Positions 1-6,549 are shown, counted from the first letter of the stretch. The stretch is DNA of 6,902 nucleotides from Pseudomonadota bacterium (GCA_023436825.1 JAEZHS010000125.1:1-6902); one strand, 5' to 3'. Numbers and translations: made by a program. Notes: generated by a model from the sequence alone, not told the origin.

Positions 1-57
1 CTGTTTTCCCAGAACCAGTGTGGCACACCGATGCCGGGTGGGGGCCGTCCACCCCAT

Positions 58-117
58 CATCCCGAGCGCAGCGAAGGACCTTTCCTGTGGCCTCAAAGGC
101 CCCTCGCTACGCTCGGG
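58..117. repeat. Palindromic intergenic repeat, copy 1
   Basis: The left arm is CATCCCGAGCGCAGCGAAGG (58-77). The right arm (101-117, CCCTCGCTACGCTCGGG) is its inverted complement with two differences over 17 bases. Inner pairs CCTTT (79-83) with AAAGG (95-99) extend the hairpin. The first 15 bases are identical to copy 2 at 6850-6864. It lies 12 bases beyond the lolD stop codon. It could act as a 3' mRNA hairpin, but there is no U-tract after it on the minus strand. Such palindromes are dispersed between genes in several alphaproteobacterial genomes; that identification is from memory. Confidence 0.75.
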
Positions 118-129
118 GTTACAGTATGC

Positions 130-813
130 CTAGCCCGACAGCACGCCGTCCTTCAGGGTCACTGTGCGGTCCATGCGCGATGCCAATTCGGGATTGTGCG
201 TCGCCACCAGCGCGGCCATGCCCGTCTCGCGCACCAGGGCCAGAAGCTGGCGGAACACGGCGTCGGCGGTCGTCGAATCGAGGTTGCCCGTCGGCTCGTC
301 AGCCAGCAGGACGCGCGGAGAGTTGGCGACGGCGCGGGCGATCGCCACGCGCTGCTGCTCGCCGCCCGACAGACGACCGGGCCGGTGGTCGGCTCGTTCC
401 TTGAGCTGGACCATGCCCAGAAGCTCGGCGGCGCGGCGGCGTGCTTCGGCACGGGACCGGCCGTTCAGCATCTGCGGCAGCATCACGTTCTCGATCGCCG
501 AGAATTCGGGCAGCAGGTGGTGATACTGGTAGACGAAGCCCAGGAACTGGCGGCGCATCACCGTGCCCTCGCGGTCGCCCGCGGCACCGGCCGACTTGCC
601 GCCGACCACGATGTCGCCGGCGTCCGGCCGCTCCAGCAGCCCGGCGATATGCAGCAGGGTCGACTTGCCGCTTCCTGATTGACCGACCAGGGCAACGATC
701 TCGGCCGGCCGGAGGTCGAGGGTGATACCCTTCAGCACCTCCAGGCGACGATCACCCTGCACGAAGGTGCGCTTGATATCGCGCAGCGACAAGGGAAACG
801 CAGGATCACTCAT
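130..813 (-). CDS. lolD: Lipoprotein-releasing ABC transporter ATPase LolD
   Basis: This 227-residue protein is the ATP-hydrolysing subunit of the Lol transporter, which extracts outer-membrane lipoproteins from the inner membrane and hands them to a periplasmic carrier. All ABC ATPase motifs are visible: Walker [10 protein letters not shown] (44-52), Q-loop Gln96 in the sequence [12 protein letters not shown], signature LSGGEQQ (148-154), Walker B VLLADEP (168-174, catalytic Glu173), D-loop NLDS (177-180) and switch His206. The segment [13 protein letters not shown] is characteristic of the LolD/MacB branch. The length is normal for the family. The ATG start overlaps the end of the upstream permease by 8 bases (ATGAGTGA), with a GAAGGG ribosome site 7 bases upstream, so translation is probably coupled. 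It is the last gene of the proS-permease-permease-lolD unit; the stop is TAG at 130-132. The two permeases immediately upstream favour LolD over other ABC ATPases. Confidence 0.95.
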   Translation of the reverse strand: MSDPAFPLSLRDIKRTFVQGDRRLEVLKGITLDLRPAEIVALVGQSGSGKSTLLHIAGLLERPDAGDIVVGGKSAGAAGDREGTVMRRQFLGFVYQYHHLLPEFSAIENVMLPQMLNGRSRAEARRRAAELLGMVQLKERADHRPGRLSGGEQQRVAIARAVANSPRVLLADEPTGNLDSTTADAVFRQLLALVRETGMAALVATHNPELASRMDRTVTLKDGVLSG

Positions 814-2077
814 GACGCAGCCCTTCGACCGGTTCGACGCGCGTGCTGCGCCAGGCAGGATAAGCGGCCGCCGCCAGCGACAGCAGGATGGCGATGGCGA
901 CGATGGACAGGATCTCGGTCGGCTGGACGCGCACCGGCGCCGAGGTGATGAACTCGACCTCGCTCCAGCCCGCCCCCGGGCCGCCGGCGTTGGTGAGCGT
1001 CACGAGCAACCGGGCAATGCCCTCCATATTGGCGCAGACCAGCAGGCCGAGACCGGTGCCGACGGCCGTACCGACCAGCCCGACCGCCGCCGCCGACAGG
1101 AAGAAGGCACGCACGATGGTGCCGGGCGCCGCCCCCATTGTGCGCAGGATGGCGATGCTGCCGCGCTTGACGCGCACCAGCATGGTGAAGCTTGCCACCA
1201 CGTTCATGGCCGCGACCACGACGATCAGGGTGAGGATGATGAACATCATCACGCGCTCGACCTGCAGGGCGCCGACGAAGCGGGCGTTGAGGCCGAGCCA
1301 GTGCGCGACCCGGAGATCGTCGCGGCCGAGCGCCTTGCGCAACTCCTCGGCGAACTGCGGCGCCACCTGGGGATCAGCGATGTCTAGGTCGATTGAGCTC
1401 ACTGCTTCGTCGCCGTATTCGAGGTCGCCCTGCAGCATCGGCAGGGGCACGAAGACGAGGCCGTTGTCGAACTCGTAGCGGCGCGTAATGAAGCTCGCCA
1501 GGACCTCGTAGTCGGAGTAGCGCGGCGAAATCGCGCCGTTGTCGTTCACCCGGTGCGTCACCAGGGTGATCTTGTCTCCGATCCCGAGGTTCAGGGCCTG
1601 CCGCAGGCGCTCGCCGATGACGACGCCGGGGCGCGTGCCGAAGGCGCCAAAGTCCCCATGCACGATGCTCTTGGACACCATGTCCCGCCCCTGCAGGTCT
1701 TCCGGCCGCACGCCGCGCACCAGGGCGCCGCGCGTCTGGTTGTTGCCGGAAGTAACCAGCGACTGGCGCTCCAGGGTCAGGTTGACGGCGCGCACGCCGG
1801 GGAAGTCTTTCAGCGTGGCCAGCAGCTCGGGCGTCGCCTGCACCATGCCGCCATCCCGGGCAGTGATCACGATATGGCCGTTGAGCCCGATGATGCGGCC
1901 GAGAAGCTGCTGGCGGAAGCCGCCCATCACCGACAGCACGACGATCAGCGTCGCCACGCCGAGCGCGACGCCGATCAGCGAGAAGATGGCGATGAACGAG
2001 ACGAAGCCCTCGCGCTGCCGGGTCGCGAGATAGCGCCAGGCCAGCCAGCGCTCGACCGTGCCTGCGCGGTCACTCAC
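806..2077 (-). CDS. LolC/LolE-family lipoprotein-releasing permease (second tandem copy)
   Basis: This 423-residue inner-membrane subunit belongs to the Lol exporter, of the MacB/FtsX-type permease family. The layout is typical: a short cytoplasmic N-terminus, TM1 about 26-51 ([20 protein letters not shown]), a periplasmic domain about 55-270, then TM2 about 276-302, TM3 about 320-350 and TM4 about 388-410. The coupling segment after TM2 carries [10 protein letters not shown] (307-316), and the protein ends in PVEGLRHE. The start is GTG, at 2077-2075. It is supported by a GGAAGGA ribosome site 7 bases upstream and by an 8-base overlap (GTGAGTGA) with the preceding permease gene. It is clearly paralogous to that upstream permease but well diverged from it. 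I cannot decide from sequence alone whether it acts as LolC or LolE, so no symbol is given. A heterodimer with the upstream permease, served by one LolD, is the natural reading. Confidence 0.9.
   Translation of the reverse strand: MSDRAGTVERWLAWRYLATRQREGFVSFIAIFSLIGVALGVATLIVVLSVMGGFRQQLLGRIIGLNGHIVITARDGGMVQATPELLATLKDFPGVRAVNLTLERQSLVTSGNNQTRGALVRGVRPEDLQGRDMVSKSIVHGDFGAFGTRPGVVIGERLRQALNLGIGDKITLVTHRVNDNGAISPRYSDYEVLASFITRRYEFDNGLVFVPLPMLQGDLEYGDEAVSSIDLDIADPQVAPQFAEELRKALGRDDLRVAHWLGLNARFVGALQVERVMMFIILTLIVVVAAMNVVASFTMLVRVKRGSIAILRTMGAAPGTIVRAFFLSAAAVGLVGTAVGTGLGLLVCANMEGIARLLVTLTNAGGPGAGWSEVEFITSAPVRVQPTEILSIVAIAILLSLAAAAYPAWRSTRVEPVEGLRHE
821..826 (-). promoter_or_regulatory. Ribosome binding site of lolD
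   Basis: GAAGGG on the minus strand lies 7 bases before the lolD ATG at 813, inside the Glu-Gly codons near the end of the upstream permease. Its position matches that of the ribosome site at the previous gene junction. Confidence 0.75.
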
Positions 2078-3383
2078 GGTGCAGTCCTTCCACCGGGTCG
2101 AGCCGCGCCGCCTTCGCCGCCGGATAGAGCGAGGCGACCAGCGCGAAGATCAGCGCCATGACGGCGATGACCACGATCTCGCTCCACTCGATGCGCGAGG
2201 GCATCTCGGCCAGCAGGTAAAGCGTCTCGTCGAACAGCACGATATCGAAGGTGCGCTGCAGCCATTGGCGGATGGCCTCGATGTTGCGGGCGAAGGCCAG
2301 CCCCAGCACGACGCCCAGGAAAGTGCCGATGCCGCCGATCGCCATGCCGTCGAGCAGGAAAACGCGCATGATGGCCCCGCGCGTCGCCCCCATGGTGCGC
2401 AGGATGGCGATGTCCGCGGTCTTGGTGCGCACCAGCATCACCAGGCTCGAGACGATGTTGAAGGCCGCCACCAGCACGATCATCGAGAGCACGATGAACA
2501 TGACGTTGGTCTGACCCTGGATCGCGGCGAAGAAGCCGATATTGGCCTGCCACCAGTCGAACACCCAGGCCTGAGTGCCGACGACCTGCGAGAGCTGCCG
2601 CCGGGCAGCGGCGATCGACGCATCGTCGGCCACGAAGACTTCTATGCCCGTGACCTTGTCGCCGTAGTTCAGCAGGCGCTGCACGTCAGGCAGCGGCGCA
2701 TAGACGAAGTTGGCGTCGTAGTCGTACATGCCGGCACAGAAAATCGCCGCGCCCCGTGCCTGCCCGGCCCGCGGCACGACACCCAGCGGCGTGGCCACCT
2801 CGACCGGCGAGACGAGCTGCAGGCCGTCGCCGACCTTCAGCTTCAGCAGGTCGGCCAGGCGGCGGCCGATCACGACGGAAAAGTCCTTGCCGAAGTCCTT
2901 CAGCGAGCCCCAGTCGATCGGCTTATCGTCGTCCGCACGACACAGGCCGCGGTGGCGGTCGCGCAGCTCCGCCGGCCCCTCGATCGCGGCGGAGAGCGGC
3001 GTACGCGCCCTGAAATCCTCCGGCCGCACGCCGCGCAACACCACGCCCCTGACCTTGTCGCCGGCCACGGCCATGATTTGGCCCTCGGCGGTCGGCGTGG
3101 CGCTCAGCACGCCCGGCACCTTCGTCATTGCAGCCAGCAGCTCGGGCGCGGCGTCGATGCCTCCCCGGGTGCCCTGCACCCCGAGCTGGCCGCTGATGCT
3201 CGACATCTGGCGCAGCATCTCGAAGCGAAAGCCGTTCATGACTGACATGACGACGATCAGGGTGCCGACGCCCAAGGTGATGCCGACCAACGAGAAGGCG
3301 GCGATCACCGAGATGAAACCCTCCTCGCGGCGGGCGCGCAGATAGCGCAAGGCGATGAGGCGTTCGACGGCGGCGAAGGCCAT
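2070..3383 (-). CDS. lolC: LolC/LolE-family lipoprotein-releasing permease (first tandem copy)
   Basis: This 437-residue inner-membrane permease belongs to the lipoprotein-releasing ABC transporter. The N-terminal signature ALRYLRARREEGFISV leads into TM1 (about 23-50, ending VVMSVMNGFR). A large periplasmic domain follows (about 52-288). TM2 is about 291-318, TM3 about 338-366 and TM4 about 400-422. [10 protein letters not shown] (324-333) is the cytoplasmic coupling motif, and the protein ends in [10 protein letters not shown]. Relative to its tandem paralogue it has roughly 22 extra, mostly polar residues between RGVRPED (117-123) and VVIG (170-173), plus Cys148 and Cys216. The ATG start lies 3 bases after the proS stop and has no strong Shine-Dalgarno sequence, which suggests translational coupling to proS. 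The symbol lolC follows common usage for the permease next to proS in this group; separating LolC from LolE would need a phylogeny. Confidence 0.9.
   Translation of the reverse strand: MAFAAVERLIALRYLRARREEGFISVIAAFSLVGITLGVGTLIVVMSVMNGFRFEMLRQMSSISGQLGVQGTRGGIDAAPELLAAMTKVPGVLSATPTAEGQIMAVAGDKVRGVVLRGVRPEDFRARTPLSAAIEGPAELRDRHRGLCRADDDKPIDWGSLKDFGKDFSVVIGRRLADLLKLKVGDGLQLVSPVEVATPLGVVPRAGQARGAAIFCAGMYDYDANFVYAPLPDVQRLLNYGDKVTGIEVFVADDASIAAARRQLSQVVGTQAWVFDWWQANIGFFAAIQGQTNVMFIVLSMIVLVAAFNIVSSLVMLVRTKTADIAILRTMGATRGAIMRVFLLDGMAIGGIGTFLGVVLGLAFARNIEAIRQWLQRTFDIVLFDETLYLLAEMPSRIEWSEIVVIAVMALIFALVASLYPAAKAARLDPVEGLHRE
2085..2091 (-). promoter_or_regulatory. Ribosome binding site supporting a GTG start, second permease
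   Basis: GGAAGGA on the minus strand lies 7 bases before the GTG at 2077. It sits inside the last codons (Val-Glu-Gly-Leu) of the upstream permease gene and decides in favour of the overlapping GTG start. Confidence 0.75.
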
Positions 3384-3386
3384 GTC

Positions 3387-4700
3387 TCAGCCGAAGCGCT
3401 GCACGACCTGGTCGAACGGCACTTCCTCGCGCTTGCCGGTCTTGCGGTCCTTGACCTCGGCCTTGCCGGCCGACACGCCCTTGGGGCCGACGATGACCTG
3501 CCAGGGGATGCCGATCAGGTCCATGTCGGCGAACTTGGCGCCTGGCCTCAGGTCGCGATCGTCATGCAGCGCCTCGATGCCCTTGGCGGCAAGGCCGTCA
3601 TAGAGCTTCTGGCAGGCGCCGGAGACTGCGCCGTCGTCCGGCTTGAGGTTAACGAGCGCCACCTTGAAGGGTGCGACCGATTCCGGCCAGACTATGCCCG
3701 CCTCGTCGTGGCTCGCCTCGATGATGCCGCCGACCAGACGCGACACGCCGATGCCGTAGGAGCCCATCTCGACCGTGATCTGCTCGCCGCCCGGACCGGC
3801 CACGACCGCCTTCATGGGCGCCGAATACCTGGTGCCGAAATAGAAGATATGGCCGACCTCGATGCCGCGCGCGGCCAGCCGCTCGCCCTCGGGGATCTTC
3901 TCGAAGGCGGCCTTGTCGTGCATCTCATCCGTCGCGGCATAGAGCGACGTCCACTCGTTCACGATCGGCTGCAGGTCGGAATCGTAGTCGATCTTGCGGC
4001 TGAGGATGTCCTTGTCGACCAGGCCCTTGTGGCAGAACACGGCGCTCTCGCCGGTATCGGCCAGCACGATGAACTCGTGGCTGAGGTCGCCGCCGATCGG
4101 ACCGGTGTCGGCGCGCATCGGGATCGCCTTCAGGCCCATGCGGGCGAAAGTGCGCAGGTAGGTCACGAACATCTTGTTGTAGGAGTGGATGGCGCCCTGC
4201 TTGTCGATGTCGAAGGAGTAGTTGTCCTTCATCAGGAACTCACGACCGCGCATCACGCCGAAGCGCGGGCGCACCTCGTCGCGGAACTTCCACTGAACGT
4301 GATAGAGGTTCTTCGGCAGGTCGCGGTAGCTCTTCACGCCGTCGCGGAAGAGTACGGTGATCACCTCCTCGTTGGTCGGCCCGTAGAGCATCTCGCGATC
4401 GTGGCGATCCTTTATGCGCAGCATCTCGGGGCCGTAGGCGTCGTAGCGGCCGCTCTCGCGCCACAGGTCGGCCGACTGGATGGTCGGCATCAGCACCTCC
4501 TGGGCGCCCGAGCGGTCCTGCTCCTCGCGCACGATGCGCTCGATGTTCTTCAGCACGCGGAAGCCCAGCGGGAGCCAGGCATAGATGCCGGCGGAGGTCT
4601 GGCGGATCAGGCCGGCGCGCAGCATCAGGCGGTGCGAGACGATCTGCGCCTCTGCCGGGTTTTCCTTCATGGTCGGCAGAAAGTACTGACTCATCCGCAT
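3387..4700 (-). CDS. proS: Prolyl-tRNA synthetase, short alphaproteobacterial form
   Basis: This class II aminoacyl-tRNA synthetase charges tRNA-Pro with proline in the cytoplasm. Numbered from the chosen start (437 residues), motif 1 spans about 44-72 ([15 protein letters not shown] to MP), the substrate-binding GPTNEE is at 107-112, motif 2 is about 138-163 ([18 protein letters not shown], then LMKDNYSF), motif 3 is about 313-328 ([16 protein letters not shown]) and the anticodon-binding domain is about 345-437. Only about 150 residues separate motifs 2 and 3, so the roughly 180-residue editing (INS) domain of E. coli ProRS is absent, as is usual in Alphaproteobacteria. The frame is open to an upstream ATG at 4784. 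I chose the ATG at 4700 because AAGGA (4711-4715) lies 10 bases upstream, a promoter-like sequence lies inside the extension, and [15 protein letters not shown] matches the usual family N-terminus. A further ATG at 4694 is possible. It is the first gene of the operon with the Lol genes. Confidence 0.95.
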   Translation of the reverse strand: MRMSQYFLPTMKENPAEAQIVSHRLMLRAGLIRQTSAGIYAWLPLGFRVLKNIERIVREEQDRSGAQEVLMPTIQSADLWRESGRYDAYGPEMLRIKDRHDREMLYGPTNEEVITVLFRDGVKSYRDLPKNLYHVQWKFRDEVRPRFGVMRGREFLMKDNYSFDIDKQGAIHSYNKMFVTYLRTFARMGLKAIPMRADTGPIGGDLSHEFIVLADTGESAVFCHKGLVDKDILSRKIDYDSDLQPIVNEWTSLYAATDEMHDKAAFEKIPEGERLAARGIEVGHIFYFGTRYSAPMKAVVAGPGGEQITVEMGSYGIGVSRLVGGIIEASHDEAGIVWPESVAPFKVALVNLKPDDGAVSGACQKLYDGLAAKGIEALHDDRDLRPGAKFADMDLIGIPWQVIVGPKGVSAGKAEVKDRKTGKREEVPFDQVVQRFG

Positions 4701-4710
4701 ACTGGTTCGA

Positions 4711-4715
4711 TCCTT
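4711..4715 (-). promoter_or_regulatory. Ribosome binding site deciding the proS start
   Basis: AAGGA on the minus strand lies 10 bases upstream of the ATG at 4700 and 16 bases upstream of the ATG at 4694. The spacing favours 4700. Confidence 0.55.
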
Positions 4716-4739
4716 GCTGGGCTGGCGGGGTGGCGGCGG

Positions 4740-4768
4740 ACTGTAGGAAACGGGGGGTGTAAAGGCAA
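4740..4768 (-). promoter_or_regulatory. Putative sigma-70-type promoter of proS
   Basis: On the minus strand, TTGCCT (4768-4763) and TACAGT (4745-4740) are separated by exactly 17 bases. Each matches four of six positions of the housekeeping consensus. Transcription would start near 4733, giving a leader of about 33 bases before the ATG at 4700. This would also rule out the longer proS reading frame that starts at 4784. It is a match by eye only; high-GC genomes contain many such matches. Confidence 0.4.
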
Positions 4769-4819
4769 ACTGGGTGGCAATCACGTTCTCAACGCCTCAA
4801 GCCCTCTCCTGCTCCACGG

Positions 4820-4932
4820 CCCTCATGCTCCTCCCCCCTCGGGGAGAGGCCGGGTGAGCGGGTGATGCAGGAGACAATCTTCGTGTTGCCCCCTCACCTA
4901 GCCTCTCCCCCAAAGGGAGAGGAACATGAGGG
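4820..4932. repeat. Nested palindromic repeat between proS and the purine permease
   Basis: Two arms, about 4820-4862 and 4889-4932, are inverted complements at roughly four of five positions. They include a perfect block, GGGGAGAGGC (4841-4850) against GCCTCTCCCC (4901-4910). Each arm is itself a small palindrome: CTCCCC (4831-4836) with GGGGAG (4841-4846), and CCTCTCCC (4902-4909) with GGGAGAGG (4915-4922). The whole could fold as one long hairpin or as two short ones. This two-level symmetry resembles paired REP-type or MITE-like elements. It is unrelated in sequence to the CATCCCGAG repeats at both ends of the window. Confidence 0.7.
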
Positions 4933-5008
4933 AGTGGAAGCGGAGAGACGCACGCCCGCCCCGGCTAGCTTTGCACAGGCGGATGCCCGCACACTTCACG
5001 CGACAACC

Positions 5009-5014
5009 GGGGAG
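5009..5014 (+). promoter_or_regulatory. Ribosome binding site deciding the purine permease start
   Basis: GGGGAG lies 7 bases before the ATG at 5022. It supports this start over the in-frame ATG at 4926, which is preceded by a purine-rich stretch belonging to a repeat. Confidence 0.7.
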
Positions 5015-5021
5015 AACAACA

Positions 5022-6314
5022 ATGCTCGAGCAGATCTTCAAGCTCAGCGAGAACAAAACCAACGTCCGGACCGAGGTCGTGGCCGGCATTACGACCTTCC
5101 TGACGATGGCCTACATCATCTTCGTCAATCCGGCGATCCTGGCCGAGGCCAAGATGCCGTTCGGCGCGGTGTTCGCCGCGACCTGCGTGGCCGCCGCGAT
5201 CGGCTGCTTCCTGATGGCCTTCCTGGCCAACTACCCGATCGCGCTCGCACCGGGCATGGGCCTGAATGCCTACTTCGCGTTCGGCGTGGTCGGCGGCATG
5301 GGTCACAGCTGGCAGGTGGCGCTTGGCTGTGTCTTCATCTCGGGCGTCATCTTCTTCATCATCAGCGTGCTGCCGATCCGCGAATGGATCGTCAACGCCA
5401 TCCCGATGTCGCTCAAGATGGCGATCGGCGCCGGCATCGGCCTGTTCCTGGCCCTGATCGCCCTCAAGAATTCCGGCATCGTCGTCGCCCATCCGGCGAC
5501 CCTGGTGACGCACGGCAACCTCACAAGCTTCCCCGTCATCATGGCCACGCTGGGCTTCTTCCTGATCGTCGCCCTGGAACGGCGCCGGGTCATGGGCGGC
5601 GTCATCATCGGCATCCTGGCGGTGACCATCGTCGCCATTGCCGCCGGGCAGCAGAAATTCGGCGGAATCTTCGACACGCCACCGTCGATCGCGCCGGTGT
5701 TCCTGCAGATGGATCTCGCCGGCGCATTCAGGGTCGGGCTGGTGACCGTGGTCTTCGCCTTTCTGTTCGTCGACCTGTTCGACAACACCGGCACGTTGAT
5801 CGCGCTCGCCCATCGCGGCGGCTTCATGAGGCCGGACGGCACCGTGCCGCGCCTGCATCGCGCGCTGATGGCGGACAGTGGCGCGGCCATGATCGGCGCC
5901 GCTGTCGGCACCTCGACGACGACGAGCTACATCGAGAGCGCCTCGGGCATCAACGAGGGCGGCCGCACCGGCCTCACCGCAGCCGTCATCGGCCTCCTCT
6001 TCCTCCTGGCGCTGTTCGTGTCGCCGCTTGCCGGCTCGATCCCGGCCTATGCCACCGCGCCGGCGCTGTTCTACGTCGCCTGCCTGATGGTGCGCAGCCT
6101 CACCGAGGTCGAATGGGACGACGTGACAGAAGCAGCGCCCGCCGTCATCACGGCGATCACGATGCCCTTCACCTTCTCGATCGCCGAAGGCATCGCGTTC
6201 GGATTCATTTCGTACGCCGCAATCAAGGTAGCGACCGGACGCTATCGCGATGTGCATCCGGCTGTCGGAACGCTCGCTGTATTGTTCGTGATCAAGTATG
6301 CGGTCATCGGATGA
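5022..6314 (+). CDS. NCS2 family (AzgA-type) purine permease
   Basis: This 430-residue polytopic inner-membrane protein is of the AzgA branch of the NCS2 nucleobase transporters, which take up adenine, guanine or hypoxanthine, generally by proton symport. Diagnostic motifs are NVRTEVVAGITTFLTMAY (14-31), APGMGLNAYF (76-85), DLFDNTGTL (251-259) on TM8, and the conserved stretch 296-318 with GTSTTTSYIESASG followed by INEGGRTGL. About a dozen or more hydrophobic segments span the protein, and the length is normal for the family. I chose the ATG at 5022 because GGGGAG (5009-5014) lies 7 bases upstream and MLEQIFKLSENKTNVRTE is the usual family start. An in-frame ATG at 4926 would add 32 unrelated residues encoded partly by a repeat. 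The gene is divergent from proS and convergent with the DUF1467 gene. Which purine is carried cannot be read from the sequence, and no purine riboswitch is visible upstream. Confidence 0.93.
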   Translation: MLEQIFKLSENKTNVRTEVVAGITTFLTMAYIIFVNPAILAEAKMPFGAVFAATCVAAAIGCFLMAFLANYPIALAPGMGLNAYFAFGVVGGMGHSWQVALGCVFISGVIFFIISVLPIREWIVNAIPMSLKMAIGAGIGLFLALIALKNSGIVVAHPATLVTHGNLTSFPVIMATLGFFLIVALERRRVMGGVIIGILAVTIVAIAAGQQKFGGIFDTPPSIAPVFLQMDLAGAFRVGLVTVVFAFLFVDLFDNTGTLIALAHRGGFMRPDGTVPRLHRALMADSGAAMIGAAVGTSTTTSYIESASGINEGGRTGLTAAVIGLLFLLALFVSPLAGSIPAYATAPALFYVACLMVRSLTEVEWDDVTEAAPAVITAITMPFTFSIAEGIAFGFISYAAIKVATGRYRDVHPAVGTLAVLFVIKYAVIG

Positions 6315-6350
6315 TCACATCGCGAGCGCGGACATTTGTTTGTTGTCGAA

Positions 6351-6544
6351 CGATCTTTGCGCTTACAATTGTTCTAATTGAAAGCGCCCGGTCGAAAGAA
6401 AAGGTCTTGGCAAGGCGTTAGGTTCCGGCTAAAGAGCCTAGGTCTTGGGCACAGCCCGCGTTTAGGGAGGAGAGCAGCGCAAGCTGCCTGTGACGAGTTT
6501 CGGGGGTAGAGGGACGGCGGGCCGAGAGCCCGCTGTTTCTTTTT
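6351..6544 (+). ncRNA. Candidate structured RNA or structured 3' UTR downstream of the purine permease
   Basis: This gene-free stretch is dense in perfect short hairpins. Positions 6351-6394 form an extended dyad: CGATC/GGTCG with one G-U pair, GCGCTT/AAGCGC, and CAATT/AATTG around GTTCT. Further hairpins are GGCT-AAAG-AGCC (6427-6438), GGGC-ACA-GCCC (6447-6457) and GCAGC-GCAA-GCTGC with a GNRA tetraloop (6474-6487). The stretch ends in a strong intrinsic terminator (6515-6544). AGGTCTTGG occurs twice (6402-6410 and 6440-6448). A weak promoter-like pair, TTGTCG (6343-6348) and TACAAT (6364-6369) with 15-base spacing, could start a transcript of about 170 bases, but it overlaps the first dyad. 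I do not recognise 6S, SRP, tmRNA or RNase P signatures. It may simply be the permease transcript's 3' UTR. Confidence 0.3.
6515..6544 (+). terminator. Rho-independent terminator, plus strand
   Basis: CGGCGGGC (6515-6522) pairs with GCCCGCTG (6528-6535), eight pairs including one G-U, around the loop CGAGA. It is followed at once by TTTCTTTTT (6536-6544). This is a classical intrinsic terminator for plus-strand transcription, serving either the purine permease about 200 bases upstream or a separate small RNA. Confidence 0.7.
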
Positions 6545-6549
6545 GAAAC

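Larger units (their letters stand above)
4701..5021. other. Intergenic region between divergent proS and purine permease
   Basis: These 321 bases hold the putative proS promoter and ribosome site at the left, the nested palindrome in the middle, and the permease ribosome site at the right. No convincing promoter for the permease was found between 4933 and 5008: TTGCAC at 4971-4976 has no good partner at the right distance. No gene is supported here; open frames crossing the region are extensions or shadows of the neighbours. Confidence 0.6.

Noticed and set aside
1..57. Open minus-strand frame from an ATG at 57 running off the window, possibly the next gene
   Set aside because: It has only 19 codons, no convincing ribosome site and no match to a recognisable protein start; a small GGGTGG/CCACCC hairpin (36-54) is the only structure seen.
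31..678. Long open frame on the plus strand opposite lolD
   Set aside because: It is antisense to a fully motif-bearing LolD; its translation is low-complexity His/Arg/Ala-rich, typical of the opposite strand of high-GC genes.
2058..3245. 395-codon plus-strand open frame opposite the first permease
   Set aside because: It is antisense to a clear LolC/E gene, rich in Asp, His, Arg and Gln, with no recognisable domain.
4701..4784. Upstream ATG at 4784 as the proS start
   Set aside because: It would add a Pro-rich 28-residue extension unlike the family, it lies upstream of a likely promoter, and the ATG at 4700 has a ribosome site.
3564..4865. 433-codon plus-strand open frame opposite proS
   Set aside because: It is antisense to proS, which has all class II synthetase motifs; the product resembles no family I know.
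4963..4975. Sigma-54 promoter for the purine permease (GG then TTGCA)
   Set aside because: The spacing between the GG and GC elements is two bases short of the required distance, and the upstream half is not TGGCAC-like.
4862..6421. 519-codon plus-strand open frame overlapping the purine permease, and a 430-codon one opposite it (4965-6257, minus)
   Set aside because: Both are other-frame shadows of a permease with clear NCS2 motifs and membrane segments; they encode Arg/His/Asp-rich sequence.
6395..6544. 6S RNA, SRP RNA, tmRNA or RNase P RNA
   Set aside because: No long closing stem as in 6S, no GGAAGGAAGCAGCC-type SRP core, no tag-peptide reading frame and no RNase P core sequence could be found by eye.
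6464..6545. Tiny open frame after GGGAGGAG starting at GTG 6490
   Set aside because: The ribosome-site-like sequence is about 19 bases from the GTG, and the frame ends within the terminator after 18 codons.
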